Assembly: GCA_020057225.1 (NCBI GenBank)
Contig: JAGVGH010000085.1
Span: 1 to 46,122 of the forward strand
Length of the DNA stretch: 46,122 nt
Origin: Desulfobacterales bacterium
GTDB taxonomy: Bacteria; Desulfobacterota; Desulfobacteria; Desulfobacterales; Desulfatibacillaceae
Direction: 5' to 3'
Positions 1-12,100 of this stretch are shown one piece after another. The notes below the pieces were generated by a model. It was not told the DNA's origin. It saw only the letters and a program-made list of their open reading frames with translations, and made no database searches. Position 1 is the stretch's first letter, and the number at the start of each line of letters is the position of its first letter. A program made the position numbers and the translations under genes.

Positions 1-102
1 AACGGCCGTCACATAACCGTAGGGGCGCACGGCGTGCGCCCGCGATGAAAAAGTGCCCCTAAAATCCTCCTCAGCAGTATTTAGGGATAAGCACTAAGTA
101 TC
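1..102. repeat. Left arm of a 102-bp inverted repeat flanking the giant gene
   Basis: The reverse complement of this segment matches 13337-13438 at 100 of 102 positions by eye. It contains the palindrome-like core GGGCGCACGGCGTGCGCCC, which occurs a third time near 13484-13504. The stop codon of the giant gene (101-103) lies on the inner edge of this arm. The repeat starts at the first base of the window, so it may extend further left. Confidence 0.93.
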
Positions 103-3100
103 AGGACCGCTTCCGGCCCCGCCCGCGCGCAAGCGCCCCCAGGCCCAGCATCATGCCCAAAGCCGCGCATCCCCACGCTCCGCTTCCCGCAGCCGCCGCC
201 TCCACAAAGCACCCTCCGCTCCCTCCCGCCGCCTCCGTGCCAATGGACGCCGACGACGCGCCCGGATTCGATCCCCCGGAACCCGGAGGCGCTGGCGGGC
301 GGCCCGCATTGTCCGCAAACACCACATCCGCCGCCAAATCCCCGGCCTTCCGCATGAGCCGCGCAAAGAACGTCGTTTTTTGCCCTGTCTCCATAACCCA
401 CCTCGCCGTGTACGGAATCCTGAGCGTCACCGCGCTGTCCGCGCCATTGTAAACCCAGTACGCGGCGAACGGCTCCATAACCGCAGTCTCGTAGTACCCG
501 TCCCCGGCAGGATCGTCCATGGCCCGCTGATCCGTGGGGTCATAGTAGAGCACGCCCTCGCCCTGAAGCGGATTGTACGGATCCAGGCTCCCCTGGGCAT
601 AAGTGACGCCGTTGAGCACTGTCTCCACCCCGGCCCAGTCCACCGGGAAGTTGTACGGGTTCCCCAGCATGTTCCAGCCCGGCATGAGCGCCGTGTAGAA
701 ATCCTCGTTCGCCGGATGCTCGATGCCCGGTATGGTCACATTGGCGCTGTTCCCTGTGATGAGCCAGAAGCCCTGGCCCGGACGCATGGGATACGCCAAC
801 CCGAACCCGCTCTCGTCGCCTTCCCTGTAATACGTGTTGGGATTCCCTGTGCCCTGCTCCAGAGGATTGAACGCGAAAAGCCTCCAGTACCTGTCGTCAT
901 AAGGGGACAGATTCCCGCCTGTTCCCAAAAGCCGCACAATGTCCGCCACAGCCCCGGGATACGCGGGCCACGCGACCATCCGGTACGCTTCAACCGTCCT
1001 GCCGCCCACCGTTGTCTTTGCAAACACGCTGGGCGCGGCGATGGTGTGCAAGGAGAGGTTTTTTGTCTCAAAGAGCACACTGTCCGCGACATATCCGGCG
1101 GTGTTCTCATACTCCCAGTGCCCCGAGAACATGCAGTAGCGGTATCCTTCAAGCTCGCTCAAAAGCGCGGCGCCCGAATACGGCATGGCAATGGCTATCG
1201 GCCCGGAAAACGCCATGCCAAACGGCTCGAACAAGAGCACATCCCCCCTGTCCTCGGCCATGGCGGGCTGCCCCGCTTCAACCTTGGAAACCGTGATGGT
1301 GAGGGGAACATCCCCGGCGTTCACTGTGCCCGCCGGAACCGTCACGGTCAATCCCGCGAGGTCTCCGCTGCCTATGGAATAGAGGTTGTCAACATCAGGG
1401 TTGTTGATGACGCAGGTGAGCCGCGGCGTCGCGTACAAGCGGTGCAGCATGAAGCCCTGGGACAGGAACACCTTGCCGGATGAATCCGCCACCCGCACCC
1501 GGACCGCGGTTTTTCCAAAGCTCTGGTTATCGCCCAGCGGCCTAAGAATGAAAGCCCGCATGGAGTTGTCGGCATGGACAATTTCCGCCCTGCCGGCAAA
1601 CGGGCTTTCCACCGTCACGGTGAACGGCGGCAGACCGCCCACAATGGCGCAGACAACATCCCTGGGCTGTCCGTTCACGTTAATCCCCGCCCCGCCGTTG
1701 GGCAGAATGCTCAACGGCTCTGGAGGCGCGCCGCCGGGAAGCTCATACGCGCCCATGTCAAAGGCCGCGCCCTGGGGCCGCCCAACCCCTGGCAAATCCA
1801 CGTCCGGAGCCGCCGGGGGGAGCGTGGCGATCGCTATCGGCACAGCGTCCACCGCGGGCGATGTCCCCTGGAGCGTGAAGTCATAGGCCCCTGCAAACAA
1901 GGGATCATCCTGGATGTCGTTCACGCCCGGTGTCACATCCCCGTAATTCGAGGTTGCCGGAGCCGCCCCGTTTTCCGCCACGCAGTTGTAATCCAGGACA
2001 GGCGCCGGGGCATTCTCCCCCATCATAAAACCATTGCTTGTGTTAAACGCGATGATGTTGTAGCGCGCCACCAGCGGGGAGGCGTACACTTCAACGCCGT
2101 TGGTGTTGTAGGCAATCGTGCTGTTAAGAAGCACCACGTCCGCTGTCCGCGCCGCTCCAGGAGCGATATACACGCCGTTGCTGTTCCGCTGGGAGAGGCA
2201 GTTGACAATGGCGACCTCGCCCTGGCCCATGACCGCGATGCCCGGGCCGGTAAGATTGGCGACCTGGCAGCGTTCGATCCGCGCGCCCGCCACGTCCCCG
2301 TTAAGCACAATGCCCTGGGCGCCTGAATTCACGACCAGGCCCGAGATATGCACATTGGTTGCCCCGTTGATGGTAACCGCCGCGTTCGGGGCGGAACCCG
2401 TGATGTAGGCGTTGTGGCCGGCGATGGTCACTCCGGACTTGGCGGGGTTGAAAACCAACGGCCCGGCGTAGCTTCCTGGCGCTATCTCGATGGTGTCGCC
2501 CGGCTGGGCCGCTGTTATAGCGTCCTGAACCGTCGCGTACTGCGCCGGCACATACAGGGTCTGCGGCACCAGTTCCACCGTGAACGTTGCCTCAAGGGGC
2601 GCCGACTCATTGCCGTCCCCGTCCGCAACGGTCACTGAGTAGGTGTGGACCGAACCCGAGGCAAACGTGGGGGGTGTGTATGTGATATCCACACTCATTC
2701 CCAAGTTGTACGTAGTGATATCCAACGCGTTGTTGGCGATTCTCTGGCCGTCCAGCCAGAACTGCGCGCTGGCCGCGTCAATCCCCGGATTTTCGTCATG
2801 GAACTGCGTCCATATCTGCGTGTCCATGAACACGCCGGCGGCGCCATCACCCGGGTGATGGTCCAACAAAACCGGGGGATTCATGTCATGGAACTCGTAG
2901 GCCCCGATGTCATACCCCAGGTTTTGCGGACGCTGTCTGCCCTCGTTGTCAATCAGAGGCGGACTCGGGTAGCCCTCCGCCGTGTCAATGGCGGGGGATG
3001 CCGCTGTCAAATGGTAGTTGTTGGCCCCGGTGTCCGCCAGCAAGGGATTGACCTCCCGGTCATTGACCCCGGGGGCGAGGCCAAGGAAGTTGGCCGTCCC

Positions 3101-6100
3101 ATGCCCATATACAATGTTGTAATCCTCGTCCATCCCAAGGCCGCCGTTCTCGAACCGGAGGCCGTATGCCCCGTTTTGATACAAAATATTGTGGTAAATG
3201 AGCGCGTAGATGTCTCCGTCCACCAGCACGCCGACATTGGAGTTGTTGGCAAGGGTGTTGTTGATAAGCTGCGCTGAGACCTGGATGGCGTCAAGCCCGG
3301 GATCGCTCACCCGGACACCGCCCTGGCCGTTGCCGTACAGCACGTTGTTTATAAGAAGAACACCGCCCTCGGCGTTCCCGTTCACCCCATACCCGGAATT
3401 GCCGTAAATCCGGCATTCCGTGATTTCAAGCGAGTGGACATGGTTGGTCACCAGCACACCGTCCGAGCCGCCGGTAATGGCGAAGCCCTGGACAAGGGCG
3501 TTGTGCGCCTGGTCCACGGTTATTCCCGGAATACCGGCCACGCTGTGAATCACCGGTTTGTTCACCAAATCCAGCGCCACCAGCATGACACCTGAATGCC
3601 GCGCGTCCAGGATAAGAGCGCCCGCATAGTTGCCCGGCGCCACCGCCACGGTGTCGCCGCCCGCCGCGGCGTCCAAGCCCGCCTGGATGTTGGCGTAATC
3701 CGCTGGCACGTTGAGGGTTATGGGATCACGCACACGGAAGCTCCAGGAAGGCGCATTGAAGACGTTGTCCACATTGTCCGCAACGCTCAGCGAAACCGTG
3801 ACCCAGGCTCCGGCATAGTACGGCAGGGCCGGGTCAAACCGCACATCCACATAGGGATGCGCCACAGTGATGGTCAAAGTTGCCGGGTCTGTCACCTGAA
3901 CGCCGTTTACGCGCAACGCAAGGGTATCAACATTCACCCCGCTTCCGGTGTCTGCCAGCCGGAACTGGATGGGCGTCCGGGGGTTGACATTTTCCACCTG
4001 GTCCCCTGGGGAGACAGTCACCAGCGTGGGCGGCTCCGCGTCGCTCTTCGCCGCCGTCCAATCGGTCGCGGCAAAGCCCCATCCGCCGGACGGCTCGTCC
4101 ACAGAGTGGAAGGCGAGCACCCGGTATTCGATCACAGGAGGCGGCGCCGCTCCAAAGGTGTCCGGAGGCAGCTCGGAGGTATAGGTCGAAACCGGGACAT
4201 CAGGAAGGAAGAACGCCCTCGCCACCCTTTCCGGATGGGCGGGATCCCTTGCCTCCACCCGGTACACCGAGGCCCCTGCCACATCGTCCCAGGATATCTC
4301 AAAGGGCCACCCTTCCACGTGGTTCGCTGTCAGCGCGCCGGACGGGAACACCCACACCGGGTGCAAATAAGTCACCTGATGGCCCGCCGAGTCCTCCGTC
4401 GTGACAGTCAGCATACAGGCCCCCTCCGCTGTCTCGTCCGGATAGCTTTCCAAATTCAGTTCAATCCCCCAGCCCAGACCGCCGGCTGTCGAGAAGAATC
4501 CGGAATATCCGCCGAATTCCGCCATAACATTCAGACCGCCGTTCCCTGTCCCGACATCCACAGCGTTTCTGTCGTTCACCAGGACTGTGGCGTCAAGCGT
4601 TAGAACACCGTCAGCGTTCCTGCTGACCGCGGGATACTGGGGCAGTCTGTCCACCACGCTCCAGAGCATGGGCGCGGAGTTGCCATGGGTGGCGGTGAAG
4701 CGGAAGGGAATCTCCAAAGGCACTCCCGGGGCCGCTCCCTGGACCGGCTGGCCCAGAAGGTCTGTCACGCTGTTGGTAATGCAGACCTTGTAGATTTTGC
4801 CGTAATCAAAGGGAATGAACCCGCGGGCGGGAGACGGATAGAGCCGGATTCCCTGGGACGCCTTGTAATATTCCACGTCAAAGGCCCCGGCGAGAACATT
4901 TCCTCCCTGGTCTTTCACGTAAATGTTCGCCGAAGTCACCGTTGCGGGGTCAAGCTCCTTAAGGCAATAGAGCACCAGGGAATTGCTCCACGGGTCCGCG
5001 TCCTCCGCGCTCCCGGGAAGCGGCGCCACCATAGGCGCGGGCTCCGCGCCGGAGCCTGTCCGGAAGTCCCAGGTCACGGGAGTGCCCATGGGGTTTCCTG
5101 AGAGATCCTGGATGGAGCCTGAAAGCGTCACCCTGTACCAGGTCGTCGGCAGAAGGGGCGCCGCGGGCCGCACATGCACCATGCTCCCCGCCCATTCCAC
5201 GGCATGGGGCACGTTGGCCGCCACGCTTCCGGAAATATCTGTTATCTGCTGGAAGGCGACCAAAGAGGGTGCCTGGGGCGGCACGCATTCGGAAAGCTGG
5301 GCCGCGATGAACGGCGAGCCAGGACCGCGCCGGGAAACCAAAGGCGCGTCGGTCTGCCCGTAGTGCGGCGTATGCGCCATTTCCTTCGGAGGCACGATGT
5401 CGCCCGGCGCGGGCCGGGTCATAAAGGTCCACCTGGTGGTCCCCGGGTCATATAAGATCCTCTGGCCGCTCCAGGCCCAGCCGCTTACATACACGGTGTA
5501 GGCTGTGCCCGGCAGGAAATCCTCCCACGGATCAAAGGTGAGCGACAGATTGTCCGGTGTCCAGGCCACATCCCCCCCGGCAATGCCCCGGTCCGTGTCC
5601 GCCACCGCGTTGCCCCAGCAATCGTAAATAGCAAGCCGCAGGGTGTCCGGATTCATGGGCCGCGTAAAGCCTATCTCCACGGTTGCATCTGGATAAACTC
5701 CTGTAACTCCCTGCGCGGGCGCTTGCCAGTCCACCTCGGGATGGACCCCGGCAGGCTCAAACACCACGGACTCCATCACCACCGCCGTAGTCTCGCGCCG
5801 CGTGGCATCATCCACCTTCCAATCCACCTCGTTGGCCGGGGTGATTTCCACCGTGCCCACAAGCGGATCGGTAACAAACAGGGATCCCGTGTTCGCCCAG
5901 GCGTTTGCAAGGGCCGACGGCGCGCTCACAGCCCGCGCCGAGCAGCGCGGCTTGTGGTACACAGTGCTGATATTGTTCTGCACCCAGACCGTGAGTTTTT
6001 TCTTGTAGAAATAGGTCTTCCCGACAACAGGCTTTTCAATGGTCCGGGTGAAAGCCCGGTCGTTGAGGGTCAAATCCTCGTTGTCAACCGTGGTCTCGCC

Positions 6101-9100
6101 GTTCACCGGATCTTCCATCAGCCCGGAATCCGGCGCGAACCCGGACTGGGTGATTCCTGTCTGGCCGGTGTGGATGTCAAGATACAACACATCCACCAAA
6201 GGATCATGCACCACCGCCTCAACGGTCACCCATTGGTCAAATGCGGCGGCGCTGTTGTCCACGTCCACGGTGCGGGTGAGGCTTACGGGAGAACCCGCCG
6301 ATATTGTCTGTGAGTCCGCGGCGCCCAGAACAATCCCGCCGCGCATATCCTGGGAATGGAAGTCCGGAAGCCCATACCAGGCGTAATACGGGGCCGGGGT
6401 ATTGATGGCCGACGCCGCGTCCGGCAGGAGAAACTCATCATCGTCCCATCCGTTCCATTGCGCTTTCAGCGCGACATTCTCCACGGCCCTGCCTGGTGTG
6501 TAGGACACATAGGGAGAGAGCATCATGACGGTTTTTTCAGGGTCCATCCTCACAATGAGCTGGTTTTCCTCGTGGAGCGTGTAGCCCGCAAAGTCCGCCG
6601 GGACCAGCACATCCTTGCCCACGCTGTGAAGGAGGCGCTCGGTGTTGATGTCAAAATTCAGGGGGTCTTTGTACAAGAGATATAAATTGTCCACCTGGCC
6701 GTTCACCCCGGACACCGCCGTGTATTCCCGCGTGGAGACATCGGCGAGCTGCGGCAGGTTTGGATGCCAGGCGGTGAAGGTGTAAATAACGCCGCCCGGG
6801 GAGGCCGGAAGATTATACAGGGTGTAATCGCCGTTGGCGTCGGAGGTTGCGTAGGCCGCAAGCTCCCCGCCAGGGCCGGTGACAAGGACTGTGGCGCCGG
6901 CCGCGGGGGTTTGGTTGTCGGTGACAACCCTGCCCTGGACCACAGGGCTGTTGTCGGGTCCAAGCCAGAACGTGGCGCCGGAAACCGCGGGCGGCAACAC
7001 AGCCGCCACATCCTTTTGCGCCCCTAAAACCACACCGGACCCGTTGCCGTTCGCGTCATGTCTCTCCCACACCACAGCCAGCGTGTTGGGCCCCGGAGGC
7101 AGCGGTCCAAAGTTGAATGGAGAGCCAAGGGCCGGCACATAACAAGAGTTGATGACACCCAGACGCGCGAAATTCCAAATCTCCATGGGAGTGACCAAGT
7201 ACGCTTCAGGCACCGCCAAAAGCCTCAAGGTTCCCGGCGCGCCATGGCTGCTCCACGCGCCCTCCACCACGGTCACATCCAGGCTTCCGCCCGTTGCCTG
7301 GTCAAAAACCACCATGTCCGGCGCGGCAATGGTGTTTCCGTAGCCCGCGTCGTAAGAATCCACCGTGATGGCAACAGGGCTTGCCGCCATGGGCATCGCG
7401 GACGCGGACTCGAACTCCTCAAGGAAAATCAAATGGCCGCCCGCCGGGAGAAGCAGCTCGTAGGTTCCCCCGCACACATCCGCCTCGGAGCTGAAATCCA
7501 GACCTCCCGCCCATACCGACCCGATGCTCACCGGCGTGTTGTCCGGATGCTTCACAGCGCCCTGGACCCGGGCGCCATAGAGCATGGTCAAATCATTATC
7601 AAGAACCATCCATCCGCCAGGGCCGGGCGTAACAAGCCCGATGGGCGCGCCGGGCACAAGGTTGTCATCCGCCGGTCTTTGGGTGGACAGCTCAACGTAT
7701 CCGGCAGGCACATAGCACAGGGTGAACCAGCCCATGGTGTCGGAAACCGCGGTCGCCTCGACCAGTCCGCCCGCGGCCTCCGCCTCCACAGTGATTCCGT
7801 CGAGTGGAGTCCCGTACGCGTCCATGACCCGGCCGACGATGCACACGCCTTCCTGCATCTCGAAGTTAACGCCTGCCATGTCGCCCGCAACGCTTATGAC
7901 AGCGGATTTGTCAGCGAGGTTCCAGTCCCGCTTCTGAACATGCGCCTCGCCCTGGCCGGGCGGGGCATTGGTGAGTGTGTAATTGCCCCACGCGTCCGTG
8001 ACGGTGAAGCCAACAGGCCCTGTTTCCAGGGAATCATACCAAACCACGGCATTCTCCGCCGGACCGCCATACGCCTCAACCCTGCCCTGGATAATGGAGC
8101 CGTCTCCTTCCAGCGCAAAGTCCACAGGGGTTCCCCCCTCTGTCGCCCCACGGGTGTGGACCCACGGGGCGAACGGAACGGCGAAACGGCCGGAGTCCCA
8201 GGGCGGCAAAGCCTGGACCCGGTAGCACCCTGGCAGCACATCCAGGGTGTAGGAGCCGTCCGGTCCGCTCGACGCGCGCCCGGTCCAGTCCACGGATTCG
8301 CCTTTTGCTGTGACAGCCGTGCCCATGACCGGCTGGCCGTCCGCCTGCTTTTCAACCATGCCGTGAATCTGATGGGTAAGGCCCGCCTCCTCCGCGATTT
8401 GCTCCCGGGTGAGCGCGCCCGCAAAGATTTTCACTTCGTCCAGGGCGCCCTTATAGTATTCCGCGCCGTATCCCACCGTCACCGGCGAGGCGCCCTTGTG
8501 GATCGGCCCGGCGAACGGCACAGGCCCGGCCGCCGGCATGCCGTTGAGATACAAGAACATGTCCGCGCCGTCCCAAACGCCCGCCACGTGGACCCACTCG
8601 CCCGCGTTCAAGACCTCCGGCGAGGCCACATAGACCTCGCCCAGGCCGAAGCCGTCCCCCGAGCCGTCCGAGGAAAGGGTGAACTTGATTTCCCCTCCGT
8701 ATTGAACCAACGCGTAGCTGTACCCGTCTTGGTCCATCATCTTGCCAACAAGGGTCCGGAATCCGCCTATGCTGTCCGTGTCATCCGGGCGGATCCACGC
8801 CATGAGGGTGATGGGGCCTTCAATGTCCAACGATCCGCTGTCATTGGTCAGGGACTCCGCAACCCCGTCAAAATAGGCGGAGCCATTCAAGCGGCTCACA
8901 TCCAGGACGCCTGTCACATCCGTTAGCACCGCATCGTTTGAAAAGACGGAGTTGTCCGGCTCAAAGCTCCCGACACCCGAATTGTAGTCGTACCACAAAC
9001 GCAGTTCCGCAGGCTGGTTGAGCAGGAAAAAGTCTTTGTTGAATAAAAGATTGACCATTCCCCCGGGCACGGTGGAATCCTCGGCCAGCGCGAAATACTG

Positions 9101-12100
9101 ATGCGTTGTGCTTATTCCGGACGCGGCGAATTCCTGCAGCAGGCCTGATTCGGGTTTATAAACAAGCCTGTTTGCGTTGGTTGGTGTTACAAGGGCGGTG
9201 CCGTCATCGCTCACAAACTGGACCGCCAGGAAGGGTCCCCCGGCACCTGTGGAATGGAAGGCAATGGCGTACCGCGTCAGGAAGGGATCATACAGAACCT
9301 GGGGAATACCCTGGTTCTCCGGGGCGTCACTAATGACAAAGTTGTCCGTGACCGGATGGGTCTCGGCAAAGCCTTCAGGGTTGACAAACTGCCCGTAAAT
9401 ATTGCCGCCCGCGCCCCGGTCACTGGCCCAGGCCACCAGGAAATCCGTCCCGCAGCCCACTGAAAGCCCGCTCTTGGCGCTCCCTTCGCTGGAAATCACG
9501 AAATTGTCCTGGGTGGAGCTTCCAAACGGGTTCCCGTCGCCGTCCAGCACCTGCCCATAGATGTACGTGTTGGTTTGCCCGTCCCGGTTGTCTAAAAACG
9601 CTACCAGATATTTGCCCGTGTCGGCATTCCACCCCACCGCGGGCGCGTAATGGTTGGAAGGGCCGTTTGCCACCGGAATGTTGACAAGCTGGGTGGTGGA
9701 ATACAGCGACCCGTCGGATTCGACCATTTGGCCGTAAATTTTGCTGTAGGCAGGGTCCCGGTTGTCCTGCCACACCGCGAGAAAACGTCCGGTGTCGCTG
9801 GAAACCGCCAGGGCCGGCGCCTCCTGGTTGTAGAGCGCCTCGGAGACCGGGAAGTTGTCCAGGCCCGCCGCGCCGGAGCGGAGGATGGGACTCCCGTTGA
9901 TATCCACCCGCTGGGCAAAAATGTCTGTCCCCGCGTTGTTTGTCCCTGTATCGTTTCGCAGATCCGGCCATACAACAAGGTAAGATCCGCCATTTAAAGG
10001 CGAAAACGCCACCCTGGGAGACATGGGCTGGGGAGGATTGGCGTTTGCGTCTGTAAGCTCCACTTCCGGACCCATGGGCGCGCCGTCGGCGCCGTAGAGA
10101 CGCCCCAGCACGTGGACAGAATTGTCATAGATGTCCACTGCCATGTACACGGAGAAAAACCCGCCGCTTGGCGTGTATTGGGCAACGCCGGGGAAATACC
10201 GGTAATAACCGGGAGGCGGCGGGCCGTTGTGGCAGGAGGCCCAGCGGACCATCCAGTCCACATCCGGGTTCGCGGGCGCGCCTGTGGCCTCCTTGTCAAA
10301 GGAGATGAAAAACCCGTCCGCGCCTGCCGCCACTGCCACCTGGCTTTCCGGGTCCGTGGACATGGTTACAGGGAAATTGACACTGCTGGTGGTGGTAAGA
10401 AGCGCGGCCTCCGCGGACACAAGCTGGGCGTAGATGTCCGCCTCCATATCCCGGGCGTCCGTCCAGGCCGCCAAAAACTCCCCGCACTGTTCATTCCAAT
10501 CCGCCTTTGGATTGTACTGCCCCCCGGCGGCGTTGCTGATGACAAAGTTGACATTGGACGCCGGTCCGATGAGCGCGCCCCAGGAGTCCATGGTCTGGCC
10601 AAAGATGTCGGCCTCCCCGTCCCTGTTGTCGGTCCACGCCGCCAAAAGAACCGTTTCCGGCACCCCTTTGTTGACCGCAAGAACTGGCCCGGTCTGGTTC
10701 CCCGCCGCGTTGGAAATCACAAAGTTGACGTTGGTTGGCAGGTTCCAAATATTTCCTTCCATATTCACGAACTGGCCCCACACGTCATAGACACCGGGGT
10801 CCGCCTCGTGGGTAAACGCGACAAGGTAGTTCAGCATCACCTCGTCCCAAATCACCGAGGGCTGGCTCTGGTTGCCCGGCTTGTCGCTCACAGGGACGTT
10901 CGCGCCCACGGCGCTTGAATAGGGCGTGCCGTCCGCCTGAATGATCTGGCCGTAGATGTCGCCCTCTCCGTTCCGGTTGTCCTCAAACACCGCAAGCATC
11001 CATCCAAACCCGCCCCGGACGATATCCGGGCTGGTCTGGTCGCCGGGCGCGTTGCTGACCGGGAAGTTTTCCATGCCGGGCATTCCGTACGGACCGGGCT
11101 TGATGAGCCCTCCCTGGGCGTTCACAAGCTGGCCGTAAATGTCCGCTCCGGTTGTAGCCTGGTTCCGGTGGTCTTCCCAGACCACGAGAAAGCTCTCGGG
11201 ATTGCCGGCCGCATACACCGTCCTGGGGCAGGCCACGGCAGAGTCCGGGTGGGACTCGGAAATCTGAAACTCCGCCCCCAGGGGCGCGCCGTTTTTGTCC
11301 GTAAACCGGCCAAAAACAGCCCAGGAATAGGTCCCAGGCTCATAGGCAAGATACACTGCCAGATACTGGTCATTGTTGGGGTTCCAGGCCGCGTCGGAGT
11401 CCTTGCGCTGTATGGGAGGCGGCGGGTCCGGTTCATAAAGCACATGCTGCACGGACGGTGAAAGTCCGGTCTGGCCCGTGGCGTTGTCCTGCCAGTTGAT
11501 GTAGAACCGCCCTGCCCCGAAAACCGCGGAAGGCCTGGTTTCCACCCCCGCCCCGGCGATCAGGTGGTTCTCACCGGATGCTGTGGTGTAGAGCGTGGCG
11601 TCGGCGCCCACAAGCTGGGAATAGATGTTTTCGACCCCGTTGTCGCGGTAGTCCATCCATACCGCAAGAAAACGGCTGTTGGCGGGGTCAAGGACAAGTT
11701 CCACCGAATACTGGTTGTTGAACGCGTTGCTGATGACAAAGTTGTCGCTGATTCCCGAGAAATACGGGGCACCCTCCGGGGAGATGATTTGTCCGTAGAT
11801 GTTGGTTTCCGACCCGGCGCGCCAGTCCTCCCACGCCACAAGGAATTTGAGGGACGTGAAATCGTAGGCCACGGAAGGTTCATACTGGGCGGCGGCGTTG
11901 TCGCAAATGGTAAAGTTCTCTCCCGCGGGGGAGGCGTACAGGCTGCCGTCCGGGGAGACGAGGGCGCCCAGAATATCTGAGGATGCCTGATTGGTTTCCG
12001 CCTCGTACACCACCAGGAAGCGCTGGGCGGCAGGGGCAAAGGCGGTATCGGCCGGGCCGGCGTCCATGCCGGTCATGGCGTTGCCGATAAAGATGTTCTC

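Noticed and set aside
7058-8926. 622-codon open frame on the plus strand
   Set aside because: It is antisense to the giant gene. The product is rich in His, Arg and Gly without domains, as expected from high G+C in the opposite frame.
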